A DNA stretch of 64,000 nt from Neckera pumila (taxonomy: Eukaryota; Streptophyta; Bryopsida; Hypnales; Neckeraceae), in assembly GCA_963969595.1 (NCBI GenBank), contig OZ018408.1:18535823-18599822 (forward strand), given 5' to 3'. Shown here one piece after another: positions 11,305-22,827 of this stretch. The translations under genes were made by a program, and so were the position numbers. The notes below the pieces were generated by a model that was given only the letters and a program-made list of their open reading frames with translations, was not told where the DNA came from and made no database searches. Positions within the stretch are counted from its first letter, which is position 1, and each line of letters starts with the position of its first letter.

Positions 11305-11345
11305 TGAGGGAGAATGTTGGAAGAGGCAAACCACCCACGTGAGGG
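11305..11345 (+). other. Possible Ty1/copia polypurine tract and LTR start
   Basis: The sequence gagggagaatgttggaa resembles the polypurine tract and 3' LTR start of plant copia elements (...GGGAGAA-TGTTGG). No RNase H coding sequence is visible upstream and I cannot place a second LTR, so this may be a remnant or chance. Confidence 0.25.
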
Positions 11346-11689
11346 AGAAATTTGCTTCACCCGAGTAGAGTTCTCTACATTACGTACTTGAAGGTTTAAA
11401 CACAGTTTACAGAACAATTACACACACACTTGCAATCAGCCAATTGAGTTTGGGATTTTCCGGCACAGATCCGTGGCCCTGATACAGAGGCACCCATTTT
11501 CTGCTCTGGTGGTGAAAACTGAAAAGCAGCAGCAACTGACAGTTACTGGTTTACGCATGCAGCAATCACCACTTAGCCTAACCGAAAATGGCTTTATTAT
11601 GACACAGACCCCCCCACACCTCCCAAACCCTTTTGACTAGCCCCTGGCTGTGAAATCTGCGCGTTTAGATAAGAACAGTCTCACACCAG

Positions 11690-14378
11690 GGAGGGAGGGA
11701 GGGAGGGAGGGCCTTGAGTAGGGCTGTGCACTGTGTGCAGCAGCAGCAGCCAGCAGCAGCAGCTTCTAATCCCCCAATCCAAGTGGGGTTGGATCCGGTG
11801 TACAATTTATCACGCTTTACTCTCGCCTGTAAGAATTCATATTCCCCTGCATGATCATCATTGGAATCTGCAGACTGAAAGCTCTCACGTTGCAGCAGGC
11901 GCGCGTATTGATACTATCACTTACAGTGGTTTAGTGGTGGCCTACGAGGTATTCTACGGGGAGATCGCAAACGGAAGGCTCTGCAGAAGCGCGCCCCAAG
12001 GTAGAACCTACCTAAGTAATGCGACACTCCAAAATCTTGCACAGCGAGAAAAAATCGATTTCCAGAATGTACTCCACCCTCAGCATCGGAACTTGCGTCA
12101 ATTTTAGAACGTCCACCAATAGAAGTATGGACTTTTTGCATATGGGCCTCCAAATTTCCGCATTCCTTGGTGCATTGGAATTCTCTTTCCAACAACGAGA
12201 ATAATTCAAAATCTGAGAATTCTAAAGATAGAAAACTATGTGTCAGCGCTTGAAGTGTGTCACAACTAGGTGTGGTTACCTTCGTCGTTCCCCCCGCCGT
12301 AGAGCGGGTTGCAGGTAATGCAAGTGTATGGAGTTGTAGAAGTACACTACTCCTGATCAGCTGTTGCTGGTAAGTTGTAATTCCATGGACGGGGTTTGGG
12401 AACATTAACTACACCAAAGTATCTACCCTCTTGAATCTGTACACAGCCAACCAGTTAACCCCGCCCCACCCTCACGCCCACAGAAACCCAAGTACTACGA
12501 CGACTCCTGCGAAATTACTGTGGCATGAGCAAAGAGCAGGACAAGGGACAACAACATCCCCCCACGTAGCTAGCCAGGCTCTGTTCGTCTTTGGGAGTCA
12601 AACGTGCTGAAGGTGTCCGTCCTGAAAGCATGCGAAATGAATGATCCCACAGAATCTAGAATAGCAGCATCATGGGAGTGGGATGACGGCACCCAATAAG
12701 AGAGGGAGAATATTCTACGGAGCCAGAGCGTGTGAGCAGTAATCGGCCTTAAATCAGTTCCTATAATAATTCATGGGAGTACGTACCACTACAAGTCTAC
12801 CCCCCCCTGTTAACATAACTTCAGCTACCATGAGATCTGAGGTGACCGAAAGACGAAACTAAGAGCCTAAGAGGTGGTTTCATGCTAAAGGTTGTGACTG
12901 GGAAGACAGGGATAGATAGGATGTTCACACGTTCACACAGCAGGGAGGAGAAAGGAATCTGTCAATCCCCTGCTCCCAATGAGACCTATTGATACCGTGA
13001 TGGATCCACCCCAACTGAACCTGCCTAGAATTTATTAGGTCTGACTCTCTGCACAGAGCTTCAAACTACACCCCAATTAGGTCAAAAGCCCAAGCCCAAG
13101 CTCACCCCAAAGAATGATGATCATGTGCATGAGAAAAGGGCAACCACCAAGCAGAAGCTCGAAAGAGAACCAAGTGAAGTGACCTAAAAGTGTAGAACCG
13201 GATTATTGATAAATCGAGTCGGTACACACCATGGAAAAAATGAGACCTTTATCTGCACGAGATGCAAGTCGACACGCGCCAAGAATTGATGCTCTCCTTT
13301 ATAACCATTGCCCAGCCAATGATGGGACACATGCAAACTCTTGCCCAGACGAAGGTGAACACAGGACAGATCTACAAAATCATGCACAGAGGACCTAGTG
13401 ATAGTAATAGCAGAGAGAAGAGAAGGAAGGTTTGGGATGGAGGAGGGAGGGTTGCAAGGCAAGTGAAGGAAAAAAACCCAAGAGAACGTCCCTGAAGGGT
13501 GCGCACTGTTTTATAAGAAAAAAGATGGACTCTACATAAATACACAACGGGCCACGCAGCAGCAGGAGGGAAATGGTTACAACTGCTCATACTGGAAAGG
13601 ACAAGTGCGCAAATCCCAGACCCCGGGAAAAGAGTGTTATTAACGCCCCAACAGCGCCAATGGCTGCTGTCGAAGACATAGACAAAGAATGACCCCTACT
13701 GAGTGACACTAGGAGGAACTGACAACCTGCTGTTTCAACTATACTTGTGTGGGCTACCTTTTGGAACCTTTGGATCCGATGAATTATGAGTATAAAAACA
13801 CGGGTCCTGGGGTGTGAGTTACAGGAGGAGGAGAAGAGGGTGGCGTTGGACGAGGAAACTCCAACCTTAAGCTGCGAGGTTAACCTCCACCCGAGCCAGA
13901 GCGAGACCATCCAAGCGACCCCTCGTTGGAGTAGTGCAAGTTGCTATTGCAACTCAATCACCTTATTGGATTGATTGTTTTTTCCATTCCCTTGATTGCA
14001 CAGCACAGGCGGTGTAGGGACTGGGAGCTCCCTGGCCAGATGTAACATCCTTGTACAGCAGCCGCACCGTGCATACCCACACCTGGTCTCTGCCATAAAG
14101 CTTCTTCTTCTTCTTCTGGTCGTTGTCGACGTTGTCGATGTTGTTGGTGGTTTTCTTGTTGAAGTAACTCTGTATGGCACAAACGGCCTATTTGACACAA
14201 ATTCTCAATCTAGACGAGAGCAAAGCCAGTGCAACTGCTGCCGCTATGATAGGGTCCTCATCCATGGTCTGGCTCGCCTCGCGTGAGCAGCAGCATCAGC
14301 ATCAGTACCATTAAATTCAAAACTTGGGCGCTCATCGTCGTCGTGAACAAGAGTGAGCGAGTGAGTAAGGAGCGGCAA
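11690..14378. other. Less AT-rich flank downstream of the TCP gene, unassigned
   Basis: Non-repetitive, visibly richer in G and C than the rest of the window. It contains small microsatellites: (ggga)n at 11692-11709, a CAG-type run at 11738-11764 and a CTT run at 14099-14117. Several overlapping frames of 60-162 codons occur on both strands, but none has a family motif I recognise. The segment next to 14378 is probably 3' untranslated sequence of the TCP gene. An aataaa-like signal for the minus strand lies near 13030. The rest could hold untranslated exons or a gene I cannot identify. Confidence 0.4.
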
Positions 14379-15825
14379 CTATTGTGAGCTGGTGGGATCG
14401 TCGCCGCTGTCGCCCTGTTGGTGCCCTGACCCACCCATAGACTGATGGTCAGGATTCAAGTTGCGGCTATAAGCATTCAAAGCGGCCAGCATGCCCAAGT
14501 GCCCTTCCCCACCAGGACCCCCACCAGGACCCCCCCCACCTCCACCTCCACCCAGGCCTAACCCTGTGGCAGGCATCTGCTGCCCTTGCTGCAACAACAT
14601 CGACCCCAGCGGCATGTGATGACCCATATGACCCCCCTGCAACTCAAGCCCCATACCTCCCTGGATGTTGATGCGCGGCATGAGCGCCACCCCGCCGCTG
14701 GGCAGCACGGACGCCGTGAGCGGCACCATGGCCTGCTGTTGTTGCTGCTGTTGCCCGCTGCCGCCGGGGCTGCCGCCGCTGGAGGTGGGCGCATTCCCTT
14801 GGCCGCTGCCGCCGCCGCCAGGGCCGAGTTGAATCGACGTCCCCGCAGGGGCTGTCATGCGGTACGAGCCGCCGGCTGTGGGGAACGTCCAGATCTGCTG
14901 CTCCGACGGACCTGGCATGACGCCCGGCGTGGAGCCGCTCGCGCTGACGGGGAGCATCCAGATGGTGCCAGGCATGGGGCCGCTGCTGGAGACGCCCGCC
15001 ACGGCCGGCGCCACGGCCCACATTGCCGCCGGCATCATGCTCGACGATCCGCCGCCCGCTTGCGGCCCACCCTGCTGCCCCCCTATGGATCCCCTGGCGG
15101 TGGCGCGCACGGGGCGAACAGGCTCGGGATCCTCCTTCATGCGGCCTTGCAGAGGTGAGGCACGCGGTCTCTTACGCAACCTGCTGTCGCTGGATTCCAT
15201 GCCTTCCCCGACTTCTGATGGCCCGCCCACCAAGTCCTGGTGCTGGAACGACATCACGTCGTGACCCATCCCGGGATCCCCATGGCCCAAGCTCATCCGG
15301 CGACTGGCCTCCATGGCCCGCGAAGCCTCCATCACGCGGTCTTCCGCGCTCGCGCCCCACTCGTTGCGCCCGCGCTGTGCCTGCTCCTGCTGCTGCTGCA
15401 TTCGCAGGTCGGCTTCTGTTGGTCCCCCGCCCCCGGGACCGGCCAAACCCAAGCTCCCGTGCAATCCCGCGCGCCCCGCGGCCGCGACGGCCATGCTCGC
15501 ACTGCTGCGCATTGATCCCTGGATGGAGGACGACAGCGCGGGGACCGTGCCAGTGCCTGTGGCGGCAATTATCGACTGCTCGGATTGCTGCAGCAACCAC
15601 TCGATGGTTTCCCCGTCGGATTTGTGGCCGAGCTCGCGAGTCAGCTGGAAGATTCGGGCAGCGCAGGACGCGGGCATGCGAATGCGGCGACCGCGACCAT
15701 CCACTTTCGTGTGCCTGTCTTTGGTAGAAGTGCGCTTGGGAGGTTGCTTTTTCACGGCGGCCGCAGCGACTTGTTGTTGCGCTTGCTGTTGTTGTTGTTG
15801 CTGTTGCTGTTGCTGTTGTTGCTGC

Positions 15826-15859
<34 letters not shown>

Positions 15860-16007
15860 CCCCAGAGCCTCCCGCCATACTCCCCATTCCCGACACGCCC
15901 CCGCTGGATTGCCCTTCGGCCCCGCCGTAATCCTGACCCATCCCCGCCATGACGAGCGAGGTCGAGTCCCCTCCGCCTCCTAGTCCCTGTCCGCCCATCG
16001 ACGCCAT
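14379..16007 (-). CDS. Class I (PCF-type) TCP transcription factor
   Basis: Predicted 542-residue nuclear DNA-binding protein, single exon. The TCP domain (non-canonical basic helix-loop-helix) covers about residues 91-150. It contains [20 protein letters not shown] in the basic region, then [18 protein letters not shown], then a second helix ending [13 protein letters not shown]. The KDRHTKV basic region and the TGTGTVPA tail mark class I, whose members bind GTGGGNCC-like sites and regulate growth and cell proliferation genes. A 25-residue glutamine run precedes the domain (about residues 51-75). A basic RLRKRPRAS motif lies near residue 275, and Gly- and Gln-rich low-complexity sequence fills the C-terminus. 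At over 500 residues it is longer than many class I proteins. I chose the ATG at 16005-16007 (context GCGATGGCG); the frame continues upstream to 16082 but without an ATG. A 2-codon upstream ORF (16046-16054) and an out-of-frame ATG at 16031-16033 precede it. Confidence 0.93.
15775..15860 (-). repeat. CAG/CAA trinucleotide run encoding polyglutamine
   Basis: Mixed CAG and CAA codons give about 25 uninterrupted glutamines just before the TCP domain. Interruptions by CAA make it less prone to slippage than a pure CAG run, but length variation between individuals is likely. Confidence 0.9.
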
Positions 16008-16054
16008 CGCTGATGAGACCAGTGACCCGGCATTCAATTCTCCCCTCACTCCAT

Positions 16055-17110
16055 CACTCCACCACCTAAAATTCCTCCCTCACCACTGCGTCACCAGCCA
16101 GCTGCGGCTTGTCAATCCCCACTCTCTCAACCAGAAATCCTCTCCCCTAACCCCCAAAATCTAACCCCAAAATCCCGCGACGAATCCACGGATTCACCGC
16201 CACCATCTAACCTCATCTAATCTCCCCCCTCGCCTCGCCCCGCTTCTAACCCCATCAGGATCTACCGCCACCTCCTCGCCCTGTTTTTTGCTCCCTCCCC
16301 TCAAAAACCAGAATTCCACCCCAAACAGTACCCAAAATAATTGCACGCGTTCGTTCGTACCTAGATGGTGCCGTTCGTTCGCTGCGGTGAAGCTCCCGCT
16401 GCACCCTAGCCAGCTCCGCCTTTCCCCGCACCGCCGATCATCCTCATGAAACCAACTCCTCCTCCACCCCCACGCTTCCGCAACGGGAACCCAAACAACA
16501 GCCCCTGGTGCGCAGCATCCGGAAACCCCGAGATTCGACCATGGAAGGAGGATCCTTCATGCCTGGCAACTCCAAACGAACAGCCCAAACAACAGCCCAA
16601 CGCTCATCTAGCGCAAGCTTGCTGTGCTACCCTAGAGCTGGAACCGGGCCGATGCGAGAAACGTCGAGATCCGCGGGGTGAGGAAAAGGAAAAAAAGCGG
16701 TAGCTCACGGGGACTAGAAAAACAAAGGCGGGGAACCGGCCTTGGTGATGGCGCTCGCGGCCTATGCGGCCGCTGGCTGGCTGGGCTGGCTGGCTGCTGC
16801 AGAGGACGGAGTAAGCTCAGAAGCGATCGTCGCAGCAAACGCGACCGACGACGCTGGAGTGCTGGACTGCTTCGCTGGGAGGCGTCAGGACTGAGGACGG
16901 GCACTTCCATTATTCGACTGCCCTTTTGTGGCTGCCCGGTGGAAAAAAGTAAAAGTAACTGGGGCCAATATACCCCCCGTGTGTTCGGGGGACGTCCGTC
17001 CTCGCGACGGACGGGACGGAGGGGGGTGATTATTATTGGGGCTCGCCTCTGTCGTACCCCCTTTCAGCACTTCGATTCCTTGTATGATTCCCCACCTTAG
17101 GAGTGTCCCC
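16055..17110 (-). promoter_or_regulatory. Probable 5' leader and promoter of the TCP gene
   Basis: GC-rich, non-repetitive sequence upstream of the TCP start. Minus-strand ATG frames of 64 and 92 codons (16406-16600 and 16632-16910) would be upstream ORFs if transcription starts beyond them. A weak TATA-like ggtatattgg on the minus strand lies at about 16966-16975. A perfect 7-base hairpin GTCCGTC/GACGGAC is at 16993-17011. The transcription start cannot be fixed from sequence. Confidence 0.4.
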
Positions 17111-17249
17111 ATCTCACCCCTCTTTCATTCATTGAATCTTGGTTGAGTGCCAATTATGATGCCCGCCACCCCCCTTCCTGGAGTGAGTTTCACTTTTTTT
17201 CTTTTTTATTTCTTTTTCTTTTTTTCATATGGCAACAGGAGGTCGCTCA

Positions 17250-18240
17250 CAGCTTGTTGGAGTTGTCGGTTTTGTCTTTGTCTTTGTCACTGTCCTTGCC
17301 GAAAGTGAAAGAGAAAGAGAAAGAGAAAGAAGGGGGGCTTTACTTGAGTGAGAGTTCATGTTTGGGTGGAGATCGGTGGCCTTTGGTCGAGCCCACATGG
17401 TTGGGATGTCGAGAGGACTATGATTTTGCTTTTGAGGGTTACGCATAGCGTAGCTTAGGTAGGCCAGGAATACATGCAAACTTACGCATCATATATGTAA
17501 GGGCTCATCAAGGCAATCTCTACACGTCAAGTCAAGTCGTCCATAAACATAGTTGGGATTCCTCGTAAAGAATATGTGATTGTGTTCACATGTTGATACG
17601 TCATCACCCTACCTACACATTGTTATTGGATCACAACTTTGTGTTGCAGTTTTACCTTTGTCACTGTTCTTGGGACAAAGAGAGGGGCTTCACTTAATGA
17701 AGAGTGCATGTTGGTGTGGAGAGGTTGCTTTTTGTCAAGCCTATGTGGGTGATATGTGTGGAAGGTGGTTTGCTTTATTTGCTTACTGGTAGCATAGGTA
17801 GGCTAGTACTACATGCTGAAAACTTCAACATCATTCTCCGTAAAGGTCAAGGCGATCTCTACACATCAAGTCAAATTGTCCATAAATAGAGTTGAGATCA
17901 TTGTAATCAATATGTGATTCTTTTCAAATGTTGATGTGCCATCACCCTACCCAAGCACCGTTGTTAGATTAGAGCTTTATGTTGTCAATTTTGCCTTTGA
18001 GTCACTGTTTTGGGGACAAATGGGGCTTCACTTGATGGAGAGTGCATCTTGGTCTAGAGATGTTGCCTTTTTTGAAGCCTACGTGGGTGGTACATGTGAA
18101 GGTTGATTTACTATTTTTTGCTAGCTCGTAGCGTAGATAGGCTGGTATTGCATGCTACAAACTTCAACATCATAATCAGTAAGGACTCTAGGCAATCTCT
18201 GCAAATCAAGTCAAGTTTTCCATAAGCATATATGAGGTTA
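17250..18240 (+). repeat. Three tandem units of about 340-375 bases
   Basis: Matching blocks recur in order: 'gtcactgt' at 17286, 17660 and 18001; 'ggggcttcacttgatgga'-type sequence; 'gcgtag...taggtaggc'; and 'ggcaatctctacacgtcaag'. The spacings are 374 and 341. The units are well diverged, so the array is old. The first unit carries a (gaaa)-type microsatellite near 17305-17330. Short frames in it show no domain. Confidence 0.8.
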
Positions 18241-18244
18241 CCTC

Positions 18245-18996
18245 ATGATTAAATTGAATGATGCTACTTTGGAATATGGCCCAATTAAGGAATTGAATAT
18301 TATCATGTCTGTTTTTACCTGGCTTCTTAAACCAAACAGTTAGGTATTGAACATTTTATTGCATTTGCAAACTCTTAGAATCAAGGCTCAAATTACAAAC
18401 ACAACATACCACCTTTACATTCAAAGATTCATGAAAGGGTGCTTGCAAATCATATTGTTGATTCTTTGATTTTTTTTTGTAATGTGCACCTCCTCCCAAG
18501 TAGTTTTTTGGGTGAAGATATCTAAAAGTAAAATGATTTTCATAAATGCTTGACCTAAAAATAATCACATTAATTTCTTTGTATGCAAATTTTTTTTAAT
18601 TTTTTTGGAAAAATGAAGGAAAATAATATTGTTTTCATACATTTAGAGTATTTTTCAAACTTTATAACCACATCATACATTAAAATACAGTTTGACTTTC
18701 CTACAATAAAATTCATATATGTAACTTGCTTATTATCAAGAATCTTGAGAGCATGCCCATAATCAACTTATATTATGTAGGACTAGAATTTTTTTTTATG
18801 CACAATTTTTGCCAATTGGCTACAGACAAAAGATGTTGGTTACTTTTTGTTAAGGAAATTTTTGCTCTTTTTGGTCAAAATAGCCAAATTATTGTTGTGT
18901 TTTAGCCAAATTTTACCTAGGTATCATCTAATTTTGATATAGATATCTCCAATATCATCCCAAAGTATCATGTCTATCTATATCTATATCTATACC
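18245..18996. other. AT-rich spacer, nothing recognised
   Basis: About 750 bases of AT-rich unique-looking sequence, ending in a short (tatc)n run at about 18976-18992. Confidence 0.5.
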
Positions 18997-19066
18997 TTAA
19001 CCCCTAAGCGCTCAAGCGACCATTTTTTGGTCACTGCCTGACTTCGGGCAAAAAAAAAAAAAAAAA

Positions 19067-19102
<36 letters not shown>

Positions 19103-19543
19103 AAAAGATTGGGTTGTCTATCAATATTTATACTCAAAACTCAGATCGCTACGGTCAAACAAAAACTATAAGAGAAATAGCACAAAGTGTCTAGATTTGC
19201 CTAGTGTTGAAAAACTTACTATTTAGGGAAAGTATTGGTGTTCTCATTACTAGATTTCATGCCTTTTTTCACAAATCAATAGAAACCACAATTTTGACCA
19301 ATCGAAAAAAAAACTCAAATGCTAAAAATAGAAATTGTATTTTTGGTTAGTTTTTGAAGTTATATCTTCCAAATTCATTTTAAAAAAATTTAAGAATAAT
19401 TTTACAATTTTGACCGTACGGATGCTTTCTAGTTTTCATGCTTCACATTATCTTCTTTGATGCAAACTTCAAAAAAGTTTGAGAACTTATATTTTGTAAC
19501 ACATTTGTATTTTGTCCAAATCCCTTGGGCTTTTAGGGGTTAA
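18997..19543. mobile_element. Short TTAA element, subfamily E, complete
   Basis: Left end TTAACCCCTAAGCGCTCAAG and right end CTTGGGCTTTTAGGGGTTAA, 547 bases, with TTAA at both ends. The right terminus equals that of the C element at 1250-2128. A run of about 20 A, one C and about 31 T near 19050-19100 would form a long hairpin. No coding frame. Confidence 0.8.
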
Positions 19544-19773
19544 ATGAGACTCTTTGTTTTGTTTTGTTTGTTACGGTGAGATTTTTAAAACAATGCGTTT
19601 TCCCATCCTGTTCTTTGTACAATTAGAAAGCTCTTTGTGAGAAGGGGTGCATGGGCTTTGTTTCATAGCATTCTGACTCATGACAAAAAAGATATTGAAT
19701 TTCAAAAAAATTCTGAGTTAAAAAATTAGAAAACTACTTTTACTTTCATGGCAGCGGCACAGGACATGCTAGT
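19544..19773 (+). repeat. Repeat R, diverged copy
   Basis: Diverged relative of 20232-20595: it shares 'atgagactctttgttttg', 'gaaagctctttg', 'ggggtgcatgggctt', 'attgaatttcaaa' and the end 'ggcacagg...ctagt'. It starts immediately after a TTAA element. Nothing else is recognised up to 20231. Confidence 0.6.
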
Positions 19774-20231
19774 GAGTAGTAAAAAAAAAACTGGCTACTC
19801 CTCCAAAATGAACTCAAAATACCCACTGTGGAGGAGTTAATTCACACTGGTTTAGTACAAAAAGAAGAATTCCATCTGCCCTACATGAATCGAGAAATCA
19901 GAGAATTGCTGTGGCTTCTACAAACTTATACCCATATAATTTTTCCAAGAGGTCATAGCAGGATAGAATTACACAATAGAAATTCTGTTACCACGTGGGC
20001 TCTTACCCATTCATCCCACAATAAAGGGTGTTGAAGAAGATATCAAAGGAGAATGGGGTCCATGGCAAAGGGAATGCAAGTGCATGGATAACAACTTCAA
20101 ACTTTTTGGGCCAAATTGGCTCCACAATCGTCGGACAATGTGCCCTACGTTACCAGAGTTCTTGAGCTGACAGACTGATGATGAAGAGCATGACCTAAAA
20201 CCTGATTGCACAACTACCTTCTCAAAATCAA

Positions 20232-20595
20232 TAACTTAAATGAGGCTGTTTGTTTTGTTTTGTTTTGTTTTGTTTTGTTTTGTTTTGTTTGTAGCGTGGA
20301 CAACTTCCTGACCGTGCGTCCCCCGGCCGCGTGCTTGGTACCGTCGGAAAGCTCTTGTCGAGGAGGGGTGCACCGGCTTGGTTTCGTGGCGTTTGGAGCG
20401 GTGGTGCAAAAGTTATTGAATTTCAAAGTATTTATTGATTAAAAAATTAGAAAATTACTTTTACTTTGATTTTGGTGGCGTTCTTGCTACTGGGAGTGGA
20501 ATCGGGAGTAGAACTGGGAGTAGAATCGGAAGTAGAACCAGGAGTGGAACCGGGAGTAGATGAAAATTGGGCCAACGGCACAGGGTCACACTAGT
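20232..20595 (+). repeat. Repeat R, about 364 bases, with (TTTTG)n
   Basis: Begins near 'ttaaatgaggctgtttg', continues with a (ttttg)n microsatellite at 20244-20290, a GC-rich core with 'ggccgcgtgcttggtaccg', and a degenerate 12-base array ('gggagtggaatc' type, 20495-20560). It ends 'cacactagt'. Three further copies are in the window (19544, 26493, 26896). I cannot assign it to a class; on the minus strand it could be the 3' part of a retroelement. Confidence 0.6.
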
Positions 20596-21012
20596 TCCCC
20601 TTTAAGGTAGGATGCTCTAAAAGCGACCATTTAAGGGCTGGTCCACCTTTTTCGTAGGTTTGCATGAATAGAAATATTTTTCACTCATTTTTCACAAAAA
20701 GAAAAATGGATGAGGAACGTAACACAAGTGGTTTCATATTTTTTGAAGCATATTTGAATTAGTTATGAATTTCCTAAGATTTCTGTTGTAGGTACCTATT
20801 TGTGACCCTAGGTCTCCCAAAATGTATCCACACACAACTTCTAAAGTGATTTGAGGAAATCAAGGCCAATGAGTGGCTCTTGCAATAAAGAAAACTTTTT
20901 AGAGGGTTCAATTAGTGACTAGAGTGGTGTATTTAAAGACTAACTCATATCTATTCAGTACCATTTTGTAGGATTGATTTGAAGAAGTCATTTGCTTTTA
21001 GAGCAGACTACC

Positions 21013-21940
21013 TTAACCCCTAAAGGACCATTGTCCGTTTGGGGGACAAATGGGATTTTGAGCAGGTATCTACGGGCTGAATTTTTGTTGTGGTTTTTTG
21101 AAACTTTTTTTGAAGATAGAAAAATTGATAAGCTTCGTGGGAATATAATTTTTTTTCAATCGGTGCCCAAGAACAAAAGTTATGCCCAAATAAGTTCAAA
21201 ACAGGGGAGAGGGGGCAGCAAAAAAACTTTGCAAAAAATTGAAATTTTTCTTTTAATTTTTTTTTTCCTTATAGAATATATTTGTGCCTATTTGGGAAGC
21301 TTTGATTCATTTCATTTGGATTTGCTATGAGAAAGTTATGGACAATCTTGTTTTTCGGGCAACTAGAGCATCTTCTTGAAAAAAATAACTTGTAGGATTC
21401 ATTTTGGAATGCAATTTTTGCAATTTTAAAAAAAAAAAAAAATTCACATGGTTTAGTTTTCTTGCTAGAATGATCTCACCATTGGGATTAGTGCATTTTA
21501 ATCCCACCTAAAATATATAAATATTTTAGATTTTCCTTCTATCTCGTACCTACTTCTACTTAATAATTTTTTTAATAATGAAAATTAAGGTTTTTTGAAC
21601 TTTTTTTTTTGGCTAGATTCTCAACTCAATTCTCCAGTATAAATATTAAAAGCTCAAAACTCTATAGTGCAAAAAAATAAAGTAAAAAATGTTCAAAGTC
21701 AAAAAATCTAGTCCCACAATGTGCTGAAAAACTTGTTTTTTTCACTTTAAACCTAGATATCTTGCAATCTGTGCCGTCAAAAATTCTGAAATTTTTTCCA
21801 CACACTCTCATACTAGTTAGGTGTAAGATCCTACAGTTAGATGTGGAAAAAAAATTTCAAATCTTTTTACTTTTTGCTATAGAAATGGCAATTTTGAGTG
21901 TTTTTTGGCAGAAAAAGGGCCTCGGTCCTTTAGGGGTTAA
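21013..21940 (-). mobile_element. TTAA element, subfamily A, complete
   Basis: Left end TTAACCCCTAAAGGACCA followed by 'ttgtccgtttgggggacaaa'; right end 'cggtcctttaggggttaa'. 928 bases, TTAA on both sides. It is a good reference copy of subfamily A: blocks 'ggtatctacgggctgaattt', 'gtggttttttgaaac', 'catttggatttgctatgaga', 'gggattagtgcattttaatc', 'gatatcttgcaatctgtgcc' and 'gaaatggcaattttga' occur in this order in all A copies. No frame above 112 codons. Confidence 0.9.
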
Positions 21941-22382
21941 GAATATGTTAATGAAATTTCAGTGAAATTTTTTATATTCAAAAATTTCTATTGCTTTTCA
22001 GCAATATTTTGAGCACTGGACCACAATTTGATTTGCTAGGGTTTTAATTGATTCAAGTAAAATTTAACTTTTGAACATTAAAGTGAAGTTTTCCTACGAA
22101 CAGCGTGTTCAATTTTCAAAAAATAAAATTTTTCTAGCCCCTCATAAAGGTGAGCCTGATTTTCAAAACAGTTTTGTCTTTACAATATGAAGTACGTGTG
22201 TCCCAATATTTGTGCATTCTAGAAAAAATTCAAAAATTAGTTGTAAACACATGAAAGAAATTAGCAAAAAATAATTTCAAATACATCTTACAAATGATAA
22301 CAAGTGGAAAGACAAAGAAGATGAAAGAAAATATAAATTATTGATAACTTTGACATCAAATGGAAAAATGTCAACCCCAATA

Positions 22383-22825
22383 AGGTAAATGACCCCATTG
22401 CGGTCAAATGACCCATGATGGACACCTAATGACCCCATTGTGGTTTTTTAGACCACAATCAATGCCTTACATGGTAGTTATGGAGTAATTAGTGACCTCA
22501 ATAGGTACTTCCAACTTTTCAATGTAAAATTCTTTGTAAAAACTGATTTTTCTAGGTCTTCCATCTTTGAAAATGTTGTGACTAGATTGGGTAGGAAGAT
22601 GACCATATTGGATTCAGATTTTGTTGGTCATGAAGTAGCCTACAGACTCCTATGGGCTGATCACTTCAAAAATTTAGAACTAATTCATACTTGGTCCAAA
22701 AAATATAATTTCAAATCCCCTCACTGTCTCTCACACTTATCTTTGTGTGGGAAATTTTTTTGAAAATTTTCAGCAATGGCATGTAGGCACACTCCTAATT
22801 CTGACCGCAATGGGGTCTTTTACCT
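22383..22825. mobile_element. TIR element with GACCCCATTGCGGTC ends
   Basis: Left end AGGTAAATGACCCCATTGCG and right end complementary (cgcaatggggtcttttacct), bounded by TA at 22381-22382 and 22826-22827. 443 bases, no transposase frame. The TA duplication suggests a Tc1/mariner-type MITE; the class is inferred. Confidence 0.6.
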
Positions 22826-22827
22826 TA

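Noticed and set aside
11917..12405. 162-codon minus-strand frame downstream of the TCP gene
   Set aside because: No recognisable domain, and it overlaps other frames of similar length. Not enough to call a gene.
14586..15983. Long frames of 90-234 codons on the plus strand and other minus frames over the TCP gene
   Set aside because: They are shadows of the GC-rich TCP coding sequence, with Arg/Ala/Leu-rich or Cys-run composition and no domain.
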